Source: Gnetum montanum (Eukaryota > Streptophyta > Gnetopsida > Gnetales > Gnetaceae). From it: a DNA stretch of 64,000 bases. Below the pieces are notes generated by a model. It was not told the origin of the DNA. It saw only the letters and a program-made list of their open reading frames with translations, and did not search any database. Position 1 is the stretch's first letter. Every line of letters begins with the position of its first letter. Positions 45,464-55,374 of the stretch are shown in pieces. A program made the translations under genes and the position numbers. Location of the stretch: positions 1,439,022-1,503,021 of the forward strand of contig MNCI01008572.1 of assembly GCA_015680685.1 (NCBI GenBank). Reading direction: 5' to 3'.

Positions 45464-46287
45464 TGATCATTGAAGCAACCCTATCGACATATGTTAGGAT
45501 GTGTTGACTCAGGTATGTTGACGTTGATGCAGGTGTTACCTATATAAATGAGCATAACCCTCACATTTGTGACACCTTCTAGTCATGTCCTTAGCTAAAC
45601 TCTTGTAGTTTTTTTTTTCATAGAATTAAGAATATTTTTTCTTTAAGTGCTAGCAACATGGATTCAAGTGATTACATGGTATTTTATTTGGGTGCATTTG
45701 TACATGGAAATATTTGCATGAAAGAAAATAAAATCGAGATTTCTTTTATCCATTGCATCACTTAGACTAGCATAAATATACTTTTTGGCAATTTACTTTC
45801 TTGTTATTAAGAAATTAATATTATCATTCATAAATAATGTAAGTATGATAAATTTCAGCATAATATATTAATACTTGGTAATCCTAGCAGTGGATACTTG
45901 GTACACCTAGTAGTATACACTTAATAGCCCAACAACATTAATATATGTTTAGGATGTGTACAGAAAGTAGGAATGGATACTCTACATTAGGATAGTTAGT
46001 TAATTAAATAGTTAATTTAAATACTTAATTTATATTTAATTAATAATTTAGAAATTAGGAGAAAATAATAAAAAACATAAAAATAAATATCTGATGTCTC
46101 AACCACAGTTAACCATATGCATAGGTTAACACAAGTGTAGATTGGGAAGACAATAAATGATACCTACATAATTCACTATTTAGGAATATTAGTCATTTAG
46201 GTAAATAATTCCATAGAATTTGATTGGATCATGGGTATGTATTAGTGATTCGTATGGTTGGGCATAGGGAATATCCATTGCTCATCA
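45464..46287 (+). repeat. 5' LTR of element C
   Basis: About 824 bp, starting TGATCATTGAAGC and ending TTGCTCATCA. It has diverged palindromic units (CGACATATG, GTTGACGTTGATGC) before a CTATATAAATGAG box near 45540, and the family block ACTTGGTAATCCTAGCAGTG at 45873. The start is less certain than the end. Confidence 0.75.
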
Positions 46288-46424
46288 TTGGCATCATTAC
46301 ACAAGACTTAGTTTAGTTGAGTGCGCTAAGTATTATTAAATAATGAATTCATATAAAGTTATTGTAAGGAAAACATAAAGAATTTTCTTTTAGACAAGAT
46401 AATAATAATAATATTCTATCAAGG
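46288..46424 (+). mobile_element. Primer site and leader of element C
   Basis: TTGGCATCATTACACAAGAC at 46288-46307 is a decayed tRNA-Asp-type primer site directly after the LTR. The leader then runs to CAAGG (46420-46424), where E is inserted, and resumes at 55353. Confidence 0.75.
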
Positions 46425-47289
46425 TGATGAATCGTGATTCATTGGGTTGCGATATTGGGTACGCGATATCACATCCAGCAATGATATCGGATATGTTATA
46501 TTGTGGTTCCTGTGTGAGCCTATAAATACACATGAAGGCACACGGGAAAGGAGTCTCTTTTAGTCAATTTTAGGAGTCAAGTTTAGTGTAGGATATTTTT
46601 GTCATTTTTCTCTCAACCCTCTCTCTTAGTGCATGCACGCAGTGTGATGATTGTAATTGTACGACATCCTTTATTCGAGTGTGACGTACTTGGACATGCA
46701 CATGACCAAAAATAAAGATCGAGATTACTTTATCATTACAGTATTCACTTAGTTTAAATATTTGATTATTATTGTTATTTATTACTTTCATAGTTAATAT
46801 CTCTTCAGCCTAAACTCCTTAACGCAGAATGAGTATGACTTAATCATGAGCATTCAAGTGTGACTACTTGGTAACCCAGTAGCATACCTAGGATCTGCAC
46901 TTTGTAATCCTAGTAGTAGTTGTGCACGAGGTCCAAGATGTATACGGATGATTAAGGAATGGATGCTCATCGCACTTAGGCTAGTTTATATTCTCTCTCC
47001 CTATCTCCTATTAGTTTAGACTCTCTCCCCCTTTTCCTCTTAGCTTAATTAAAGATTATTTTCCATCGCCTCCAGGAGTAGCATTAGTTTAGGAACACAT
47101 CATACATCTCACTCTAGACTAAACCATACGTAACAAAGCATATACTAGTCTAGGTGGGAAGACAGCGAACTGCTATCAATGAGTAACTATCTAGATACCA
47201 TAACTAGCCTGTCTGCAGAGTTTGACCGGATTGTGCGTGAAACGTTCGTATTCATATGGTTGAGTGTAGGGGTACCTTGCCACTCATCA
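46425..47289 (+). repeat. 5' LTR of element E
   Basis: 865 bp, TGATGAATCGTGATTC...CACTCATCA. U3 at 46440-46505 holds GATATT/GATATC units, with TATAAATA at 46521-46528. CT-rich blocks occur near 46600 and 46990. Confidence 0.95.
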
Positions 47290-47309
47290 TTGGCGCCGTT
47301 GCCGGGGAC
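47290..47309 (+). promoter_or_regulatory. Primer-binding site of E, tRNA-Asp type, intact
   Basis: TTGGCGCCGTTGCCGGGGAC starts directly after the LTR. TGGCGCCGTTGCCGGGGA complements the 3' end of plant tRNA-Asp including CCA, the primer used by Athila-type elements. Confidence 0.95.
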
Positions 47310-47394
47310 GATGCTAGTTATTTAGATCAGTTACATCATAAAAGATCTCTGTACAAAGTATTCATGATACATCTTTTAGAAAAGAAAATTAATT

Positions 47395-48575
47395 TCAATT
47401 AAGTCACACAAAAATTCACACACCAGGTCTCTCTCACAAGACTATGATAACGCAACAACTAGAAAGGAAATTCATTGGAGAACCAATGAATTATACGATG
47501 ATAAAGATAAAGTTTGGAGTACCCAATATGATGTAGGGGTTTCCTATAAACATAAACAAAGACAACATCATCCCAACTCACGAATGCATAACATACCTCG
47601 TGACGATGAACTGCTACTAGCCACTACAAGCCTAACGCAAATACACGAGGTTGTTTGAATATCCCGTAGGCATCGTAAGGAAAGTTGTCTACCTAGGCTT
47701 GACTTAAACAACTTTCCTAAGTTTTCAGGAGGCTATGATTTAGATCCACAACAACATTTACAAGCCTTCTACGATGCCTATGCATGGAACAACATTGATA
47801 ATGGATGGCAGAAACTTAAGCTCTTTCCTACGACACTCATTGGCCAAGAAAAAGTATGGTATAGGTCCTTAAAACCAAAATCAATCTGACGTTGGTCAAC
47901 AATGGTAGAACTATTTAATGAAAGATATCAAACCTATGCAAGAGTGTCAGCCTTGAGGAGACAAATCCAAGAGTGGAAACAAGCACAACATGAACCCTTG
48001 GACATGGCCTTAGAAAGATATTATGCATTATTAAACAACTGCCCAGGTCATGAGTTCTCCAAGGAGAGGTTAATGTACCATGTCATAGATGGGCTGTGTA
48101 ATGAAACAAGAGAGACCCTAGGGATGTATGCCTGAGGTCAACTATATGAACTCTGAACCCATCAAGTCCAAGAGCTTATTAAGCAGGTACAAAAGAAGAA
48201 GGAGAAATGGCTAGATGGGAGAATGTTGAATAATCTCAATGGGACCAAAATCTCAACTTAACAAATGTCCATAATCTGAAAGAGGAGAAATCAGCTCACC
48301 TCAAGGAGGTGGAACCACCTTTGCCAACACTACAATCATTGGATAAAATTGAGGCAAAGATCAATAAGATGATGGAATGGATGCATAAAAAGTGTGGAGA
48401 ATATGCCAACATTATTGGGAATAGAGTTATGATGAACTAAGAAGTAGGACGAAACACCTTTAGAAAATCAAAATGAAGGGTAGAAGAGAATACAAATTTA
48501 ATTACCAATCATAAATATCAATGCAACATTTGCCTGTACGATCACCCCAAGGGCCAATGTCCAATCTTGTCACAT
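47395..48575 (+). pseudogene. gag of element E
   Basis: The frame opens around 47395 without an obvious ATG (SHKNSHTRSLSQDYDN). It reads PRLDLNNFPKFSGGYDLDPQ, HLQAFYDAYAWNNIDNGWQK, LKLFPTTLIGQEKVWYRSL, then 78 open codons at 47902-48135 (MVELFNERYQTYARVSALRR, EWKQAQHEPLDMALERYYAL, MYHVIDGLCNETRETLG), a Retrotrans_gag-type capsid domain. A Cys/His motif CNICLYDHPKGQC lies at 48522-48560. Compared with D, the N-terminal FTFILHQDEQLRWKD block is missing. A handful of stops interrupt it. Confidence 0.85.
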
Positions 48576-49447
48576 TTATAGGAGCATTGGGGAAGAGTGT
48601 TGCACCCAGAGTTTGTATAAAGATACTGTGTTCAATCATAGTGGCAATAATTCAAGTCATGGAGGAGGCCACCCTTGAACTGGTTGCACCCTTCATACCA
48701 TCCGATCCTAAGTGCTTATCAAGTTCAACATCCTGTTTCTCCAACTAGGTCAACAACCTCTATCTCATCACACTATTATTATTCTCCTTAATAATATTAA
48801 CCCATGTCCTCTCCAACACAACCACCACCTTGGATACCTTACACTTCTTCTCAATTCTAACATTCTCATCCTTTACCTCCTTCTACATTGCCACCAGTTG
48901 TTCCTGAGGGATTTGCATCACAACATCAACCCATGAATGTTACTTGTGTTGCTATTATCAACAACAGTGGGAATCCTCCACAACATCATAGGTGTCCCTT
49001 CTTTTTACGTGACCATAAGAAGGGATAGCACACTTTTGAGCCCACTGCACCTTCCAACCTAGCACAAGTCCAACACTATGGTGCAACTCCTTGCTCGAAC
49101 CCAATGCCTCGTGTTACATTCTTTGGGCCATCAACAAACACTCCAACAACCATATGGACCAATGAATATAGCCATCAAGGGAGATAGATCAATCCTTGCA
49201 TACCATCTTACGGTCACAGGTGCCAGAGTGGATTAGCCACTCATCAATTGACTACATCTTATAAATTTCCCCACTATGCTTATTATAATCAAGTGTGTGA
49301 ACCCTACTTTGGATACATTCCAACCACCAAATTGAAAGACACCTAATGGGTTGGATACGATCGGGGCCCAATATTTCCAACATGCAAGGATCCCAATCTT
49401 CCATTTATTAATTCTAGCCATGCTCAACCATTTAGTTATGGGGGATA
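48576..49447 (+). pseudogene. Pro/Tyr-rich gag tail of E, ending at a polypurine motif
   Basis: Frame-shifted remnant rich in Pro, Tyr, Asn and His codons, like the region between Cys motif and protease in D. It is followed not by protease but by TTTAGTTATGGGGGATA (49431-49447), which nearly duplicates the 3' polypurine tract of E. Confidence 0.6.
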
Positions 49448-49985
49448 CCTCCCATTCTAATAACAAGCAAAATTAATAAATGTTTTTCATTTTTTTTAAT
49501 TTTACAATTGTTTGTTTTCTAGTTTTTCATCTTTCAACTTATTGTTTTACCTTTTTGTTATTTCATCTTTTTTGAGTAATCTCATCTATGAATAAAACAC
49601 TCATGTGACTCATTGGTTGAGGTGTTGTTCTATGCTATCAAGTCTCACGTGACTAATTACTTGGACAGTGAGTCCACAACATCCACTTCTTCATTCTATT
49701 AATAAGAGGTTCTACTCTAGGTACAATGATATTCTTAATTATTAAAACTTAAAGTAAGCTTGTCTTATTATACCTAGAGTGAAGAAGGATGGACCAAGAG
49801 GGAATGACTAGGGTGTGACATCAAGGGGACTTGTCGATTCTCTTTGGTGATATCTATGGAAGTTATCATGCAGCTTGGTTGTACTAAGATCCTTGTAGAT
49901 CTAATGAAAATGGGAGTAAGAGTACTCAAAAGGCACTTGATCAAGGAAAGAAAATAATGCTATTCTAGGGGGTCCCATTGGAAAG

Positions 49986-50007
49986 ACATGCACCCATGCC
50001 TAAAGGT
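49986..50007 (+). other. Conserved splice-donor-like motif (element E)
   Basis: ACATGCACCCATGCCTAAAG|GT. If joined to the AG at 51497-51498, the first ATG (MHPCLK) would be in frame with the extra ORF ATG. Role inferred. Confidence 0.4.
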
Positions 50008-50898
50008 AGGTGGTTTCTTTGGATTAAGCATAAAAGAGAGAGAGAGAGAGAAGAAGAGCAAGAAAAGTATGCCAAATCAGCCACACAAAAGGAAAAAAAA
50101 GAGAAAAGAACAAGCTCAAAGTGCCATAAAGCAAAGAAAAAATCACTCCTCCTTTGTACAAAATGCCAAGTGATCGTATGCCTTGCCATCATGGTGCTCT
50201 TATTTTTTTCTATCATTGGGAAAAAACAATGCGATGTCACTAACCAAAGGAATGACTTGGTTCTAATTTTTGAACAATGGGTTAATGACACATTAATCAT
50301 GCATTACACTGAGGATTCATTATGCCCTGAGTCCGTTACCTCATGTCCCAATCTCTGCAATCCCTTCTGCAATTCGCCTCACCTCGCTGTTCATATAATT
50401 GTCGCTTGTGACTTGGGTAGCATGGAATTCACCTCTCATCGCGGTGATATTTCCATGTGCATGTTTTGTGAAATTGGTGTTGATTGCACTTAACCCTTCT
50501 AGTGCCCATGGACATTTTAAGGTGTGGTTATGCAAGGGCATTATAGGTAGGAACCTGCTTTGGGGAGGACCCACTTGCATAACCTATGTGATTGCACTTA
50601 TAATACATCTACCGCACATCATTCACTACCCTCTAAGTATTACCAATGATTTTTTCTTTCCCTTATTATCCTTTCAATTCAAACGTTCCTATAAGCTAAC
50701 ACATATCCTTTCCCCCCCCCTACTTTTTATGATTTTCATTGACAAATTTTACACCATTCTAATCTTTGTGCCTTTCAAATTAGTTGTATTACCTCAAACC
50801 CCTTTATATTGATCTATATGTCCTCAATTTATACTTTAGAATTTTGAAAATTTGAAATTATTTTTTGGTAATTTTCTCAAGTGCCCTAATTTCGACAG

Positions 50899-50993
50899 GA
50901 CATGATATCGGGTATGTGATATCACGTTCGATGCGATATCGGGTCCCTACTAGCGGGTACGCGATATCGTGTCCTAAAAAAATATATATACAT
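50899..50993 (+). promoter_or_regulatory. U3-like internal promoter candidate (element E)
   Basis: Four GATATC cores (50904, 50918, 50935, 50963) lie in the order ATGATATCGGGTATGTGATA.. and TGCGATATCGGG, ACGCGATATCGTG, followed by AATATATATACATGG at 50979-50993. The first 20 bases differ from the U3 of E's own 3' LTR (54507 onward) by transitions only. This is a second promoter-like block inside the element, about 505 bases before the extra ORF. Confidence 0.55.
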
Positions 50994-51498
50994 GGACCCC
51001 CTGCACCTATCAACATCATTTGTAACTATTCTTTTAGGGGAAGTTTTTCAAATTTCTTTCTACGAATTGCAATTGCACATCTCTTGCTTCAATAATCATA
51101 ACTCACTCGTTGGTGCTCCAATTTTCATTCCGTCTGAACCTACTTGAACCTGAAGTGTTTAGCTTATTCATGGGGGAGGGATACACACCGAATTGCACAT
51201 AATTGTTTTCAAAATTCATCATTGCCCAAAGGACACTATCAAGGGTAATTAGTTATAAAAATAATAATAAACATGTGTCAAAAAAAAAAAATTTCATGTC
51301 CTTACCTATACCGAGAAATTAAAATTCTAAAACTACCTAAGCAAAGTGGACCAATATTAAAATCTTTGGGGGAATGTCCATAAAAGCTCTTAACCTTAAA
51401 ATTACATGGAATCAGAATTGACTCGTTAAGGCAAGAAGTAAGGTATAACTTAACTTTGGTAATCAACCTTACTAATGGTTGGTCCCGTGTGATTGCAG

Positions 51499-54289
51499 AT
51501 GGCCCCAAAGCATGCACAAAAAGAAGGTCCCTCTCAAGGTATGTTTAAGAAACCTAGGAGAGGTAGAGGATAGATGCTTGCCGAACAACACGTAGAGCAG
51601 GAGGAGCAATCGTTCAGTATCCATCAAGAAGACCCTACCACTGTGCAATCAAGATAGGTAGAAGGAGGAGCTGCTACAGTGCATGAATAAGGAAAACATC
51701 TCATGTTGCCCCTAGAGTGTGTCTAGGCCATTTGTGAAAATTCCACATCAGTTGCCATGATCATGGAATTGAACTTTGGACCTTTCATGGAATTCACTCT
51801 TGAGGACGTTAGGGACCACCTCAAAGGGTCCCCATTATGGCCTATCCTCTCTGAAAGCAGTGCTTGGTACTTAGGAGAAACGTACCAATTCTAGCACAAT
51901 AAAGAAGAAGACACCATAGTTAACATTTTGGTGTATTTGTTAATTTCTCTATCCAAGCCATTTTAGAAGTATTAAACCTTCCAAATAAAGGGCCAAAGGT
52001 TGCTCGTCTATCCACTCGCTCTGATGTTGATGCACGAAAGGATTGGTTAGACAGGGTGTACAGTAAAGAAGACAAGACCTATGGAGAGTTGATGTTGGAA
52101 GAGAAAATATACTATAAAATTGGAACTTATCACACCTTCCCCACAAAAGGGTTGACCAAAATTTCAACATATGTGGCAAGAGGATGTGCGATATTGATGG
52201 GAAAGGTTAATGCTAACCTGCCTCATCTATATTTCATGGAGATCCTAAGGCGGTTTGAGGAATGTAAGATACAGAAGTTTGTGTTGCCCTTCCCTTTTCC
52301 AATTAGGATGCTATGCAAGCATGTTGGTATTTGAGGATACACCAATGATGTCCTCAGGAAAGCCCAAAATGCTTCATACGCTGAACTACTAAAGCCACCA
52401 GTTGCAAGGAAAATTGTGGTGAGACACTGGGGCTAGAACAAGAACAGATTGTGAGGCCTACTGCAACTCAACTCATAGGGCCCAGCAAACCTCCAAGCAC
52501 AGGACCTGGTCAACAACAAGAAGTAAGGCCTAGCATGAGCTAGTGAGACCAACCGCCACCATCGCCGTAGGACTCTTGACCATCGATGAGCCATCTCAGG
52601 GCCATCGCGTAGATGGTTAGTTGGGGAAGTGATGATGATGCAAATCTCTTCTGCGTCATCAATGATACCATACAGTCCATTATCTCTATAGATCGTGAAT
52701 GGGGTGAGGTGTCCATTCAAATAAGAGGAGAGGAGAGTTATTGGTTGCAACAGATTTCAGGGAATGCTACATCCTTTTAGGTGCAACTAGAAACTAGTGA
52801 AGGGACCACAGTGGTGGTCATGCAGCACCAGAATGCAGCTAGAGCTATAGAGGTGATCATGGACCACATCAAGGAATCTTTCAACATCCTTGTTGTGCCA
52901 TCGGGAGATTTCACAGGAGCACAGGATGCTCAAACTTTGGTCAGTCCCTCAATGACTCCTGTGGAGCATGAGGATGTGCTTGATCAACTGCTGCAAATAA
53001 GACAGGTGATGACATCCTTGTTTGACATCCCACAGGATGTTACGGTAGTATAATCAGACCTCATCTCCACTAAGGGAAAGTTGGTCATGACAGAGATGAA
53101 GTCCAAGCACGCAGAAGCAAAAGTTACAAGACTACAAGAAAGGCTTGTAACCATACAAGTAGCATAGCGGGATTCCTCTCAATTCATTCTTGTGGACCAG
53201 CTGGACACCTTCAGGATATATCAACTCAATAAATTCTTGATGAAAAATAAAAAGTTGGTAGAGGGAAAAGAGAAGGCTGATTGGAATGCCTCCATGGCAC
53301 AAGCGCAAAGTTACGCACACGGCAAGGCACTTAAGGCCTTACAAGAAGAAAGCAAACAACTTGTTGCTGATAATCTTTGGTTGACCTCTGTGAAGAAACA
53401 AAATAATGTTTTCAAAGAACATATTTAGTCGCTACAAGAACAACTGATCAGGGTCAACCAAGACATGAACCGTTTGGCCAAAGAAAATCAAACTCTCTCA
53501 ATGGAGGAGGTATGCGCCATCCGTCAGAAGACGACCATCAAAATAAGCGCATGGAAGAATGAGGCCAAGTGGCACAAAAAGTTAAAAGAGAACTTTCGAG
53601 ACTAGGTGGGAATGTACAAAAAAATTATCAAAAAAGAGATCCATATGGCCAAGGCCCACATCAATGCTTTTAGTGCACCACACACTGATTGGTGGGCCAT
53701 ATTGGATACATATGCATTTGTCCACCAGGCGGAACTTAAGAGCTGGGACTTATAGATTCGAGATATTATAGAATACATGGAGTTGGAAAATCTAAGGTAT
53801 GCCAATCTAGCCATGTTGACAGTAGGGCATCCAAGGACAGAGCTTGAGAAGCAGGTAGCTACCACCTATGCTAAGTATGAAGCAGAATTTGTAGAACACA
53901 AGAAGGCATTGCAGAAGCTGGAGGTTGCAAATTCTAAATTGGAGGTGATTAAAGAAAGCTATCAAGGACAAAAATATTTTGCAAAAGACTTGGCTCGAAG
54001 GCTTATAGATTTTCAGGAGTACAGAGACAAAGCTAGAGCCTACTAGGAGGAATGATGGTTGTTTGTAGCCTAGTACGTCAAAGCCAACACAATGTTCCCA
54101 CAACTATTGTGCCCATAGGAGGTGCTAACTTTGTCAAAAATTGAAGCATTAGCATGGATAGCACAGGATCCCCAAACTGAAGAGAAGAAACTCCAGGCAC
54201 TACTTCAACGTCATCACCTTTCAAAACCTGGAGCGCAGGATAAGGGAAAGCGACCCATGGAGGAGCCACCACCACCAGGAACCACATGA
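51499..54289 (+). pseudogene. Extra (post-integrase) ORF of element E
   Basis: About 930 codons from ATG 51499 (MAPKHAQKEGPSQG, then basic FKKPRRGRG) to TGA 54287-54289, with at least one frameshift (near 51940) and several stops. The conserved domain at about 51757-52330 has MELNFGPFMEF, SPLWPILSESSAWYLGETYQ, STRSDVDARKDWLDRVYSKE, GTYHTFPTKGLTKISTYVAR, ANLPHLYFMEILRRFEE and FPFPIRMLCKHVGI. A Pro/Gln-rich linker follows, then long heptad-like helices (about 53190-54050: KFLMKNKKLVEGKEKADWNA, KQVATTYAKYEAEFVEHKKA, LQKLEVANSKLEVI). The end is KGKRPMEEPPPPGTT. No signal peptide or membrane span. Function unknown; perhaps an Athila ORF3/'plant transposon protein' relative. Confidence 0.7.
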
Positions 54290-54468
54290 GTTCCACCAAA
54301 TTTTATAACTTTAGGAATTTTTCATTTTGTCGTGTTGTGTCCAATCTTGTTCTATTAAGTTCTCCACTACAACATGAATAGCTTCCCTGTTAGTCAATAA
54401 TTCGATACCTATCCACTTTGTAATCAATGGGACTTGTTCTCATTTTGACTCGAGGATGAGTTTCCATT

Positions 54469-54482
54469 TAGTTGTGGGGGTA
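54469..54482 (+). other. 3' polypurine tract of element E
   Basis: TTTAGTTGTGGGGGTA (54467-54482) directly precedes the 3' LTR. Near-identical to the motif at 49431-49447. Confidence 0.8.
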
Positions 54483-55347
54483 TGAAGAATCATGATTCAT
54501 CAGGTTATGATATCAGGTATGCGATATCGCATCTAGCAATGATATCAGATATGTGATATCGTGGTTCTTGTGTGAGCCTATAAATACACATGAAGGCACA
54601 CGGGAAAGGAGTCTCTTTTAGTTAGTTTTAGGAGTCAAGTTTAGTGTAGGATATTTTTTTCATTTTTCTCTCAACCCTCTCTCTTAGTGCATGCCTGCAA
54701 TGTGATGATTGTAATTGTACGACATCCTTTATTTGAGTGTGATGTACTTGGACATGCACATGACCAGAAATAAAGATCGAGATTACTTCATCATTGCTGC
54801 ATTCACTTAGTTTAAATATTTGATTATTATTGTTATTTATTACTTTCATAGTTAATATCTCTTCACCCTAAACTCCTTAACGTGGAATGAGTATGACTTA
54901 ATCACGAGCATTCAAGTGTGACTACTTGATAACCCAGTAGTGTACCTAGGATCTGCGCTTGGTAATCCTAGTAGTAGTTGTGCACAAGGTCCAAGATGTG
55001 TATGGATGATTAAGGAACGGATGCTCATCACACTTAGGCTAGTTTAGATTCTCTCTCCCTATCTCCTATTAGTTTATACTCTCTCCCCCTTTTCATCTTA
55101 GCTTAATTAAAGATTATTTTCCATTGCCTCCAGGAGTAGCATTAGTTTAGGAACACATCATACACCTCACTCTGGGCTAAACCATACGTGACAAAGCATA
55201 TACTAGTCCAGGTGGGAAGATAGCAAATTGTGATCAACGAGTAACTATCTAGATACCACAACTAGCATGTCTGTGGAGTTCAACCAGATCGTGCATGAAA
55301 TGCTCATATTCGTATGGTTGAGTGTAGGGGTACCTTGCCACTCATCA
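54483..55347 (+). repeat. 3' LTR of element E
   Basis: 865 bp, same length as its partner. U3 has GATATC at four places (54500-54565), then TATAAATACACATG near 54580. Differences from the 5' LTR appear to be mostly transitions. Confidence 0.95.
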
Positions 55348-55374
55348 CAAGGCATACTTTATCAAATTATTAAC

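Larger units (their letters stand above)
49448..51498 (+). mobile_element. Spacer of element E
   Basis: Holds, in order: the block shared with A, C and D (49785-49845), the splice-donor-like motif (49986-50007), a GA-repeat and Lys-rich low-complexity stretch (50030-50150), the U3-like promoter (50899-50993), the purine tract GGGGGAGGGA (51172-51181), and the acceptor-like TTGCAG that precedes the extra ORF. No conserved coding frame. Confidence 0.6.
46425..55347 (+). mobile_element. Athila-like element E, full length, pol-less, TSD CAAGG
   Basis: 8,923 bp with two 865-bp LTRs and perfect CAAGG duplications (46420-46424, 55348-55352). Internal order: intact primer site, gag, Pro-rich tail, polypurine motif, spacer with U3-like internal promoter, extra ORF, polypurine tract. 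Protease, RT, RNase H and integrase are absent. It is the most complete gag-plus-extra-ORF copy and sits in the leader of C. Confidence 0.95.

Noticed and set aside
49978-50493. 171-codon open frame in the E spacer with a Lys/Glu-rich start and one hydrophobic stretch
   Set aside because: It begins in a GA-repeat, opens on a TTG, overlaps the conserved donor motif, and has no counterpart at the same place in A or C.
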